The position numbers and the translations under genes are program-made. The notes beneath the pieces were generated by a model, which ran no database searches, was not told where the DNA came from, and was given only the letters and a program-made list of their open reading frames with translations. Below, in pieces: positions 1 to 6,005 of a DNA stretch of 6,678 nucleotides. Origin of the DNA: Chloroflexota bacterium (GTDB lineage Bacteria > Chloroflexota > Dehalococcoidia > GIF9 > UBA5629); assembly GCA_026389655.1 (NCBI GenBank), contig JAPLHL010000547.1:1-6678 (forward strand), read 5' to 3'. Positions within the stretch are counted from its first letter, which is position 1. Every line of letters begins with the position of its first letter.

Positions 1-1
1 C

Positions 2-802
2 GATCACACGCAAATACTGGGGGACACACTGGCACAAATTGCGGGTGAAAAGGCAGGCATAATGAAACCGGGATGTACGGTAGTAAGCGCTCCCCAGCCG
101 GCTGAGGTGCTGGCGGTTCTCGAAAAAAGGCGCACGGAAATGAATGCTTCCCTGATACTTGCAGGCCGCGATATAAGCTGGGAAAGCCGTGGAAGTAAGC
201 CGAGCCGCCAGGCTTTTTCAATACAAAGCAAGCTGAGAAATTATCAGCTAAGCCTCCCCCTGCTTGGTGATTTCCAGATGGAAAATGCCGCGCTTGCCAT
301 TGCAGCCATCGAAACCCTGGAGAAAAATGGCACTGAAATAAATTGTACACATATAGTGCGCGGTCTTAGTACTGTAAAATGGCCCGCCCGTCTGCAAATC
401 TTAAACCGTGCACCATTATTAATCATAGACGGTGCACACAATCCGTATTCAATCAGTAAGGTCATAGAATCAATCAAGAAATACTTCCATTACAAAAGGG
501 CGTCTGTAATATTCGGCTCTTCCCAGGACAAAGACATTGAGGGAATGGCAAAAGAGCTTTCAGGCTTTGCCGAACATGTAATACTTGCTAGTTCCCCTCA
601 CCCGAGGGCAGCTACAACCGATTACTTGACTGCCATTTTTCATAAATCTGGAATGCAAGCCGAAGTGAGTGGGACTGTGGGAGAGGCCCTTTCCTGCGCA
701 TTATCCCGGTCGGGAAGAGATGATCTTATATTGGCTACAGGATCTTTGTTCCTGGCAGCAGCAATTCAGAAAGAGTTCAACAAAAGGAGTAAATTTATAT
801 AA
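2..802 (+). CDS. folC: Bifunctional folylpolyglutamate synthase / dihydrofolate synthase, C-terminal part (5' truncated by window edge)
   Basis: FolC is a cytoplasmic Mur-ligase-like enzyme that uses ATP to add glutamate to folates, and in many bacteria also to dihydropteroate. The reading frame is open from base 2, so the start lies outside the window and 266 residues are visible. Family landmarks in order are DHTQILGDTLAQIAGEKAGI at residues 1-20 (end of the central ATPase domain), the GDFQMENAALAIAA segment near 89-102, WPARLQ near 127-132, the DGAHNP motif of the C-terminal glutamate-ligase domain at about 143-148, FGSSQDKD near 171-178 and TGSLFLAA near 246-253. These are seen directly, and their assignment to FolC follows from family knowledge. 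The gene ends in TAA and faces the minus-strand SWIM gene tail to tail. Whether it has both FolC and dihydrofolate synthase activity cannot be judged without the N-terminal half. Nothing looks broken. Confidence 0.95.
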   Translation, partial: DHTQILGDTLAQIAGEKAGIMKPGCTVVSAPQPAEVLAVLEKRRTEMNASLILAGRDISWESRGSKPSRQAFSIQSKLRNYQLSLPLLGDFQMENAALAIAAIETLEKNGTEINCTHIVRGLSTVKWPARLQILNRAPLLIIDGAHNPYSISKVIESIKKYFHYKRASVIFGSSQDKDIEGMAKELSGFAEHVILASSPHPRAATTDYLTAIFHKSGMQAEVSGTVGEALSCALSRSGRDDLILATGSLFLAAAIQKEFNKRSKFI

Positions 803-813
803 ATAGACCCTTC

Positions 814-834
814 ACCGCGCAAACCTGCGCCGGT
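814..834. terminator. Weak hairpin between convergent genes, possible bidirectional terminator
   Basis: ACCGCGC (814-820) can pair with GCGCCGGT (827-834), with one bulged C, around a six-base AAACCT loop. It lies in the 48-base gap between the folC stop and the stop of the convergent SWIM gene, which is where a shared terminator would be expected. No U-tract follows on either strand, so this is not a classical intrinsic terminator and may be a chance structure. Confidence 0.25.
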
Positions 835-850
835 TAAGTGAGACGGAATG

Positions 851-1105
851 CTATACCTGCTGAGAGGTATCCGCTTGGCCGGGAAGCATTTTGCCAAGCA
901 AACGCTGCAAAGTCATAATATGAACGCATTCTCCCCATTCTGAAAAGAAATGACAGTTGCAATGCCATTTGCCGCCGGAAAGGTCCAGGGTATGACTGTC
1001 ATTCTCACCACGAAATACGGCTGTGAAATTGGAGATGGTAACACGTTCTGGTTGCTCTGCGTAGCGCTTGGCTTTTTCGATTTTGCCGATGAGGCTGGAC
1101 TGCAT
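851..1105 (-). CDS. Small stand-alone SWIM zinc-finger protein
   Basis: This 84-residue protein consists almost wholly of one SWIM-type zinc finger. The ligand pattern CxCx8CxH is complete, with C49, C51, C60 and H62. It is preceded by an amphipathic, basic N-terminal stretch (GKIEKAKRYAEQPERV, 7-22) and a beta-rich segment carrying an FRGEN turn, and is followed by a helix (TLQRLLGKML). SWIM fingers bind nucleic acid or protein partners and are usually appended to SWI2/SNF2 ATPases, MuDR transposases or MEKK1-like proteins. Here no partner domain is present. The ATG at 1103-1105 is well supported: GGAGGT at 1112-1117 lies six bases upstream. It is downstream of the glycosyltransferase on the same strand with a 97-base start-to-stop gap that holds its own candidate promoter. 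From memory, close relatives occur as short hypothetical proteins in Dehalococcoidia. The molecular role is unknown; a regulatory or DNA/RNA-binding function is inference only. Confidence 0.85.
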   Translation of the reverse strand: MQSSLIGKIEKAKRYAEQPERVTISNFTAVFRGENDSHTLDLSGGKWHCNCHFFSEWGECVHIMTLQRLLGKMLPGQADTSQQV

Positions 1106-1111
1106 TGGTCT

Positions 1112-1117
1112 ACCTCC
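1112..1117 (-). promoter_or_regulatory. Strong Shine-Dalgarno site of the SWIM zinc-finger gene
   Basis: The minus strand reads GGAGGT six bases before the ATG. It fixes the start of the 84-residue protein and is one of the best ribosome-binding sites in the window. Confidence 0.8.
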
Positions 1118-1123
1118 GCTGAA

Positions 1124-1152
1124 AGTATATAACGGCTAACCCTAAAAGTCCA
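1124..1152 (-). promoter_or_regulatory. Candidate sigma70-type promoter for the SWIM zinc-finger gene
   Basis: On the minus strand TGGACT (1147-1152, four of six matches to the -35 consensus) is followed after 17 bases by TATACT (1124-1129, five of six matches to the -10). Initiation would fall near 1117, giving a very short leader that starts at the Shine-Dalgarno sequence. The alternative is read-through from the upstream glycosyltransferase gene; both could operate. Confidence 0.4.
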
Positions 1153-1199
1153 TTCAAATTCAGTAAATCCCGCACTGGTGAACAACGTCCCGGTTGAGA

Positions 1200-2348
1200 C
1201 TACTTTATTTGAGACCTGCCATCGTAGACACGGCCCTTCCAGGCGACCCCTGCACCTATAGCCCGGCGTGCAGCCGAATAAATAGCAACAAGCACCAGAA
1301 AAATAATGCCGAGCGGATGGAAGATAAACGACCCTGTCGGCTCCCTGAAGCGATGGTCTATCGCCCAGCGCATCAGCAATAACACAATTACCTGGGCAAG
1401 GACTATGAATTTCCAGTCTGAAGGCCCGGAGTCCAGCATAAAACTGTGTACAAGCCAGAAATAGGGTGCAAGAAAGAAGAGGTAAGCGGCAGCAAAGAAA
1501 GCAATAAGGGCTACCGGGGACAAGGCCATAACCGAATAAATCCATTTACCCCAGCCCTCACTCATGGTCTCCACGGATTTATACATGTCCGTCGACATAA
1601 TCGTTGACAGGTCCGCCGCTATAAACCGTCCGCCTGCCTTTTTTATCTCCGCCCCAAACCAGACATCTTCTATTATCCTCGTCTTGACTGCGGCATGTCC
1701 TCCCACCTTCCAGTACTCTTCTTTTGGAAAGAGCATAAATTGCCCGATTGCCAGGGTTGGCCAGGGTTTCCTGGTCTTATTGAGAAACCATATAGGAAAC
1801 CAGCTCAACAAAATGAAATACATGAGCGGCATTACTATCTTCTGCGGCCAACCTGATGTAACCTGACGAGGTAAACCGGATAGCAATGATAGCTTCTGCT
1901 GCAAGGCCATAGCTATTACGCTCCTCAACATGAAGGGCTCGTGTACCGTGTCAGCATCCACAAACAACAGCCATGATCCGGCGGCTTCGGCGGCCAATTG
2001 GTGACAGGCAAATGGCTTGCCGGCCCACCCGGCAGGAAGCGGCTTGCCATGTATAAGACGCAGGTGCGAGGTATTTTTCTGCATTGCGGCAATAATTGCA
2101 GCGGTATTGTCAGTTGAATTATCGTCAAGAACAACTATTTCAAAGTTGGCATAGTCCTGGTGAATTAATGAAAGGACACACTTACAGATATTGGTCTCCT
2201 CATTACGGGCCGGGATAAGTATTGACACAAAAGGTACCGGATCAGGAATTCCTGCGAATTTCGACGGTCTTTTTAATGCTATAAGATTGGATGTAAGGTT
2301 AAGCGCAAAGACAAGCAGTACAATAAGCACAAAAACCTGGAAAATCAT
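1200..2348 (-). CDS. Membrane-anchored family 2 glycosyltransferase, CrtQ/hopanoid-associated type
   Basis: This 382-residue protein should transfer a sugar from a nucleotide sugar to a lipid or other membrane-linked acceptor on the cytoplasmic face. An N-terminal hydrophobic anchor (about 1-24) precedes a GT-A domain with VSILIPARNEE (41-51), VVLDDNSTDNT (72-82, D75/D76 for nucleotide binding), the GWAGKPFACHQLA segment (107-119), the DAD metal-binding motif (131-133) and IEDVWFG (226-232, catalytic-base region). EGWGKW near 264-269 takes the place of the EGWxKN element of CrtQ-like enzymes. Hydrophobic segments lie at about 168-190, 272-303, 313-330 and 343-363, and the protein ends with the AWKGRVY signature (369-375) common in this subgroup. 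The ATG has a GAGGT site at 2353-2357, four bases upstream, and a good promoter. It points away from tldD. Acceptor and sugar cannot be read from sequence: carotenoid, glycolipid or polyprenyl acceptors are all possible, and no biosynthetic partner gene is nearby. Confidence 0.9.
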   Translation of the reverse strand: MIFQVFVLIVLLVFALNLTSNLIALKRPSKFAGIPDPVPFVSILIPARNEETNICKCVLSLIHQDYANFEIVVLDDNSTDNTAAIIAAMQKNTSHLRLIHGKPLPAGWAGKPFACHQLAAEAAGSWLLFVDADTVHEPFMLRSVIAMALQQKLSLLSGLPRQVTSGWPQKIVMPLMYFILLSWFPIWFLNKTRKPWPTLAIGQFMLFPKEEYWKVGGHAAVKTRIIEDVWFGAEIKKAGGRFIAADLSTIMSTDMYKSVETMSEGWGKWIYSVMALSPVALIAFFAAAYLFFLAPYFWLVHSFMLDSGPSDWKFIVLAQVIVLLLMRWAIDHRFREPTGSFIFHPLGIIFLVLVAIYSAARRAIGAGVAWKGRVYDGRSQIK

Positions 2349-2402
2349 GTTTACCTCTTAATGAATCAGGTTCCCACTCACTGCTCTTTCTATGACCGTG
2401 TC

Positions 2403-2431
2403 ATCTTATCGCTGATTTCAGCTACTGTCAA
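2403..2431 (-). promoter_or_regulatory. Sigma70-type promoter for the glycosyltransferase gene
   Basis: The minus strand carries a perfect TTGACA (2426-2431), a 17-base spacer and TAAGAT (2403-2408, four of six matches). Transcription would begin near 2396, leaving a leader of roughly 48 bases before the glycosyltransferase ATG. The exact -35 and ideal spacing make this the strongest promoter candidate in the window by consensus match. Confidence 0.6.
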
Positions 2432-2437
2432 TCAGTA
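2411..2437. repeat. Two abutting inverted repeats in the divergent promoter region, possible operator
   Basis: GCTGATTTCAGC (2411-2422) is a perfect palindrome with five-base arms and a two-base centre. It is followed directly by TACTG-TCAAT-CAGTA (2423-2437), with five-base arms and a five-base centre. Together they cover the spacer and the -35 element of the glycosyltransferase promoter, where a repressor would act. Arms of this length also arise by chance in a region of this size, so a regulatory role is a guess. Confidence 0.3.
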
Positions 2438-2472
2438 ATTATATGTATTCCGTTTATAAGTTGGTTGTTACT

Positions 2473-2502
2473 TTCACACATATTGAATTTATCTGCTAAA
2501 AT
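2473..2502 (+). promoter_or_regulatory. Extended -10 promoter for the tldD-tldE-PAC2-HEAT operon
   Basis: TTCACA (2473-2478, five of six matches to the -35) and TAAAAT (2497-2502, five of six to the -10) are 18 bases apart. The TGC just before the -10 supplies the TGn extended -10 element. Initiation near 2508 would give a leader of only about 14 bases before the ATG at 2522. It would also lie downstream of the alternative TTG start at 2465, which argues against that longer start. Confidence 0.5.
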
Positions 2503-2521
2503 TGATAACCGGGCAAGTGTT

Positions 2522-3880
2522 ATGAAGGAAAAACTTCTTTCCGCTCTTAGAGGGCAAAAAGCAGATTACATAGAAATCCGCCTTGATGAAAGCAGCTCAA
2601 GCCGGCTTATTTTTCGCGGGGAACGTCTTGAAGAAGCAGGCAGAAGCTCTAGCACAGGTGGTAATGTTAGAGCGCTGGTGCGCGGAGGATGGGGATTCGT
2701 CAGCTTTAACAATCTCGAAAAATTGGCTGAACATGTCTCGCTCGCAATTGAACAAGCCAGGCATGTGGGCAAAGAGGAAAGTAAATTCAGCCCGGTTACG
2801 CCGGTTGTTGACGTTGTCGAAGCCAGTTTCAAGAAAAACCCGCTGGAGATATCACTGGCGGTGAAAAAGAGATTACTGGACGAGTACAACCGGCTGATGC
2901 TGGATACACCTGAAATAAAGACGACAAGCATCAGCTATGGCGACAGCAAGAAAAAGGTTGCACTGGCGACGTCAGAGGGGACATATATAGAACAAAGCCG
3001 TATTGACTTGAATTTAAGGCTGTCTGCCATCGCCGGCCGTGACGTCGATGTACAGCAGGTGGGTCTAAGCATCGGCAGCAAAGGTGATTTTTCGACGGTG
3101 GAGAACCTGCAGGAAGAAGCCCGTGATATCGCCCGCCGCGCCGTCGCCCTGCTATCCGCCCCACGCGTTGAAGGGGGAACTTATACAATAGTGCTGGATC
3201 CCATACTGGCCGGGGTTTTCGTCCACGAGGCCTTTGGTCACCTCTCGGAGGCCGACCATATCTATGAGAACCCGCAACTGAGAGAGGTAATGGTACTCGG
3301 CCGCAAGTTCGGAGGAAAACACCTGAATATTGTAGATGGGGCCGCCGTACCCGGTTACCGCGGCAGTTTTAAATATGATGATGAGGGAACACCGGCAACT
3401 AAAACATATCTTATCAAAGAAGGCGTGTTAAATAGCCGGCTTCATTCCAGGGAAACCGCAGCCAAAATGGGAGAGAAACCAACAGGCAACGCCCGGGCGA
3501 TCAACTACACTTTCCCGCCCATCGTTCGGATGACGAATACTTATATTGAACCCGGTGCCACAACTTTTGATGAGATGATCAGCGGAATCAAGGAAGGTGT
3601 ATATGCAAAGGACTGGTACGGCGGCACTACCAGCCTGGAGATGTTCACTTTCTCCGCAGGCGAAGCCTATATGATCAGGGACGGGAAGATAGCCGAGATG
3701 ATCAAGCCTGTCGTGCTTTCAGGTAACGTTTTTACAACGCTGGATAATATCGACGCCATAGGCAACGATCTGGATATGAACCAGGGGGGAGGGTGCGGGA
3801 AAGCCGGTCAATCGCCATTGCCGGTTTCCAATGGAAGTCCACACATCCGAATCAGGAATTGCCTGGTTGGAGGGAAGTGA
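2522..3880 (+). CDS. tldD: TldD metalloprotease subunit (peptidase U62 family)
   Basis: TldD is the catalytic subunit of the cytoplasmic TldD/TldE protease. In Escherichia coli the complex trims microcin B17 and CcdA antitoxin and cleaves unstructured peptides. This protein has 452 residues from the ATG at 2522, slightly shorter than the E. coli protein. The metal-binding motif HEAFGH is at 235-240 (HExxxH: H235, E236, H240), inside the conserved GVFVHEAFGHLSEAD block. The third-ligand region is NQGGGCGKAGQ, with C425. Other family signatures are YDDEGTPATKTYLI, the TNTYIEPG stretch, and a C-terminus ending in LVGGK. The frame is open upstream to a TTG at 2465, but conservation begins at MKEKLL and a promoter overlaps the longer version. 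No clear Shine-Dalgarno precedes the ATG. It is first in the operon and abuts tldE without a gap. The physiological substrate is unknown; no precursor peptide is visible here. Confidence 0.96.
   Translation: MKEKLLSALRGQKADYIEIRLDESSSSRLIFRGERLEEAGRSSSTGGNVRALVRGGWGFVSFNNLEKLAEHVSLAIEQARHVGKEESKFSPVTPVVDVVEASFKKNPLEISLAVKKRLLDEYNRLMLDTPEIKTTSISYGDSKKKVALATSEGTYIEQSRIDLNLRLSAIAGRDVDVQQVGLSIGSKGDFSTVENLQEEARDIARRAVALLSAPRVEGGTYTIVLDPILAGVFVHEAFGHLSEADHIYENPQLREVMVLGRKFGGKHLNIVDGAAVPGYRGSFKYDDEGTPATKTYLIKEGVLNSRLHSRETAAKMGEKPTGNARAINYTFPPIVRMTNTYIEPGATTFDEMISGIKEGVYAKDWYGGTTSLEMFTFSAGEAYMIRDGKIAEMIKPVVLSGNVFTTLDNIDAIGNDLDMNQGGGCGKAGQSPLPVSNGSPHIRIRNCLVGGK
3869..3874 (+). promoter_or_regulatory. 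Shine-Dalgarno site of tldE inside the end of tldD
   Basis: GGAGGG lies six bases before the GTG at 3881, within the last codons of tldD (the Gly-Gly-Lys end). It decides for the GTG start immediately after the tldD stop and favours translational coupling of the two subunits, which would help keep them in balance. Confidence 0.75.
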
Positions 3881-5179
3881 GTGGAAAGGATACTGTCAAT
3901 TGCACGTAAATTGGCCGAAGCTGCCGAAGTATTCCAGGTTAGTTCCAGGAGAACTCCTGTACAATTCGAAGCTAACCGCCTGAAGCAGATACAAACCAAG
4001 GAATCGACTTCCACAGCATTGCGCTTAGTCAAGAACGGCAAAGTGGGCTTTGCACAGGCCAGCGGCGTTATAGAGCCTGAAGAGCTGGTAAAAATGGCGC
4101 TCGATACCAGCCAATTCGGTTACGAGGTCAACTTCGAATTTCCTTCCGGCCAATCCTACGGAAATGTGGAAGTATACGACCAGGATGTCCAGCAGATCAG
4201 CATAGACAGCATGGTTTCGCTCGGAGAAACAGTTATTAAAGCGGTCTGCGATAACACCCCTGGAATAATTTGCGAAGGGAGCGTATCGCATGGCACAGCC
4301 ACTTTTTCGATTGCCAACACAAGCGGCGCGTCTGCGAGTTATAAACGCACTAATTCCGGCATAAGCATCGATGGAATGCTGGTGAGAAATGGAGACATTC
4401 TTTATGTTGGGGACATAAGGACTTCCTGCCACCCCGTTATAGAACACGATTCGATAACACTTGAGATTATCAGGCAACTGGATCTGGCCCGTAACAATGC
4501 AACCATTAAATCGGGGACATACCCGGTGATTTTTACTCCCTACGGGGTATCCGGCGCACTGATTGCGCCTTTGATTTCTGCGCTGAGCGGCAAGATGGTC
4601 CTCGATGGCGCTTCCCCTTTAAAAGACAAGAAGGGTCAAACGGTTCTGGATAGTAAGTTCTCGTTCAGCGACGATCCCACCCTACCCTTCCAGCCGGGTA
4701 GTACACCCTTTGATGATGAAGGAATTACAGCCAGAAAGAACACTCTTATCGATCATGGCTGTGTAACTCAGTTTTACTACGATTTGCGCATTGCTTCGCT
4801 GGCAGGCGTCACAAGCACTGGAAATGGAAACCGTAACGGGGGAATGCCGTCGCCCGCACCTCATGCTCTTGTCATCGATGGAGGCGATACATCATTACAA
4901 AATATGGTAAAGGATATAAGAGAAGGCTTAATCATAGAGCAATTGATGGGTGCAGAGCAGGGAAATATCCTGAATGGCGATTTCAGCGGAAATGTCCTGC
5001 TCGGTTACAAAATCGAAAATGGGGAGATCACGGGCCGCGTAAAGGACACAATGGTCTTTGGGAATGTTTATCAACTGTTAAAAGAAATCTCTGCCATGGG
5101 CAACGATTCAAGATGGATTGGCGGTTACGTTGACACGCCGAGCATTTACTGCCCGGCTATCTCCGTCTCATCAAAATAA
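3881..5179 (+). CDS. pmbA: TldE/PmbA, non-catalytic partner of TldD
   Basis: TldE (PmbA) is homologous to TldD and pairs with it to form the protease; it shapes the substrate chamber but does not bind the catalytic metal. The 432-residue product has the family hallmarks FTPYGVSGALIAPLISALSG (218-237), PFDDEGITARKNTLID, and the Gly/Asn-rich GNGNRNGGMPSP segment from 314. The C-terminal block contains GDFSGNVLLGYKIENGE and a GNVYQLLKEISAMGND stretch. No HExxxH motif is present, as expected for this subunit. The GTG start follows the tldD TGA with no intervening base and has a strong GGAGGG site. The PAC2 gene begins four bases after its stop. Base composition and coding quality match the neighbours, and I see no disruption. 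Substrate choice cannot be inferred. Confidence 0.95.
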   Translation: MERILSIARKLAEAAEVFQVSSRRTPVQFEANRLKQIQTKESTSTALRLVKNGKVGFAQASGVIEPEELVKMALDTSQFGYEVNFEFPSGQSYGNVEVYDQDVQQISIDSMVSLGETVIKAVCDNTPGIICEGSVSHGTATFSIANTSGASASYKRTNSGISIDGMLVRNGDILYVGDIRTSCHPVIEHDSITLEIIRQLDLARNNATIKSGTYPVIFTPYGVSGALIAPLISALSGKMVLDGASPLKDKKGQTVLDSKFSFSDDPTLPFQPGSTPFDDEGITARKNTLIDHGCVTQFYYDLRIASLAGVTSTGNGNRNGGMPSPAPHALVIDGGDTSLQNMVKDIREGLIIEQLMGAEQGNILNGDFSGNVLLGYKIENGEITGRVKDTMVFGNVYQLLKEISAMGNDSRWIGGYVDTPSIYCPAISVSSK

Positions 5180-5183
5180 CCAG

Positions 5184-6005
5184 ATGAAAAAAATAGTAAA
5201 TTTTCGCAAAGAACCACGGCCAAAAGCATGTGACCTGGTAGCAGCATGGCCAGGCATCGGCAACCTGGCCCTGATAGTTACGCGTTATCTCAGGGAAAAG
5301 CTGGGGGCAGAGGAGATCGGTGAGATCGAACCGTTCACCTTTTTCGACCCGATCGGCGTCATGGTAAAAGATAATATTGTAGAAGAACCCCAGTTCCCTG
5401 AGGGCAAGTTCTACTACTGGCATAACCCAACAGGTAAAAAGGACATCCTTTTTTTCATCAGCGATGAACAGCCGACTTTCAAGGGTTACGATCTGGCCAA
5501 TTTCATTCTTGACATAGCTAAAAAATTCAAAGTACAGCGGATTTACACATTTGCAGCTGCTATCGCCAAGATACACCATACTGAACTGCCGAAAGTCTGG
5601 GGAGTAGCGACGGACTCATCTCTAATCAACTTTCTCAAGAAATTCGAAATTGTTCTTCGCGGCAAATTGCAGATCGCCGGTCTGAACGGCCTTTTGCTGG
5701 GTGTCGCCAGGGAAAGAGGTATGGAGGGCATATGTCTGCTTGGGGAAGTCCCATCCTACACCACGAGAATACCAAATCCCAAGGCAGCCCTCGCTGTAAT
5801 GAAAGTGCTGCTTAAAGTACTGGAGATCGAGATCGACTTGAACGACCTGGCCAAAATAGCTGAAGAATCAGACCAGCAGATGAAAAGACTGGCTGCCCAG
5901 GCCATGGGCGAGTATATAGACCGGTACACAAGGCCAATATGGCCTGCGCCTGAAGATGAAGAAGAATTCGAGGAAGAGGAAGACGAGGAGGACGAGGAGG
6001 ATTAA
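5184..6005 (+). CDS. PAC2-family protein with polyacidic C-terminal tail
   Basis: PAC2 proteins share the fold of eukaryotic proteasome-assembly chaperones. Archaeal and bacterial members are mostly uncharacterised. This 273-residue protein shows the N-terminal signature LVAAWPGIGNLALIVTRYL near 18-36, the FFDPIGVMV strand, the TFAAAIAKIHHTELPKVWGV region and the LNGLLLGVARERGMEGICLLGE block. It ends with YTTRIPNPKAALAVMKVLLK, typical of the long archaeal-type members. Residues 257-273 are 16 acidic residues of 17, interrupted only by one Phe. The ATG at 5184 is chosen because conserved sequence starts just after it; a TTG at 5118 in the same frame would overlap tldE by over 60 bases. No good Shine-Dalgarno precedes the ATG, so coupling to tldE translation is likely. 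Its position after tldD/tldE suggests a role in protein assembly or turnover, which is inference. No proteasome gene is in the window. Confidence 0.9.
   Translation: MKKIVNFRKEPRPKACDLVAAWPGIGNLALIVTRYLREKLGAEEIGEIEPFTFFDPIGVMVKDNIVEEPQFPEGKFYYWHNPTGKKDILFFISDEQPTFKGYDLANFILDIAKKFKVQRIYTFAAAIAKIHHTELPKVWGVATDSSLINFLKKFEIVLRGKLQIAGLNGLLLGVARERGMEGICLLGEVPSYTTRIPNPKAALAVMKVLLKVLEIEIDLNDLAKIAEESDQQMKRLAAQAMGEYIDRYTRPIWPAPEDEEEFEEEEDEEDEED
5952..6002 (+). repeat. Low-complexity GAA/GAG/GAC/GAT tract coding the acidic tail
   Basis: Seventeen codons, nearly all of GAR or GAY type, make a purine-rich tract at the 3' end of the PAC2 gene. It contains several GAGG/GGAGG words that resemble Shine-Dalgarno sites. 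Such a tract can change length by slippage, so the tail length may vary between strains. Confidence 0.7.
5996..6000 (+). promoter_or_regulatory. Shine-Dalgarno site of the HEAT-repeat gene inside the acidic tail codons
   Basis: GGAGG lies five bases before the ATG at 6006 and is read as part of the last Glu codons of the PAC2 protein. Together with the TAA-ATG junction that has no spare base, it supports the chosen start and coupled translation. Confidence 0.7.

Noticed and set aside
913..1545. 210-residue minus-strand frame spanning the SWIM gene and the end of the glycosyltransferase gene
   Set aside because: It runs out of frame through two recognisable genes and their gap, and has no domain-like composition. 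It is a shadow frame.
2349..2521. Possible RiPP or microcin precursor peptide next to tldD/tldE
   Set aside because: TldD/TldE mature microcin B17-like peptides in some bacteria, but the gaps around the pair hold no short frame with a start, ribosome site and Cys/Ser/Thr/Gly-rich core, and no modification enzyme is present.
2465..2521. N-terminal extension of TldD starting at TTG 2465
   Set aside because: The extra 19 residues lack family similarity as I know it, there is no ribosome site before the TTG, and the best promoter lies downstream of it.
4025..4477. 150-residue minus-strand frame inside tldE
   Set aside because: It is antisense to strongly conserved TldE sequence with no ribosome site or recognisable motif.
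5118..5183. N-terminal extension of the PAC2 protein starting at TTG 5118
   Set aside because: It would overlap conserved tldE coding sequence by more than 60 bases. The ATG at 5184 directly precedes the start of recognisable PAC2 sequence.
5157..5579. 140-residue minus-strand frame opposite the PAC2 gene
   Set aside because: It is antisense to a clear PAC2 domain, rich in aromatic residues produced by reverse-strand reading, with no supporting signal.
5952..6002. Acidic codon tract as a microsatellite array or CRISPR-like repeat
   Set aside because: The tract has no fixed repeat unit or spacers. It is a protein-coding Glu/Asp run in frame with the PAC2 gene.
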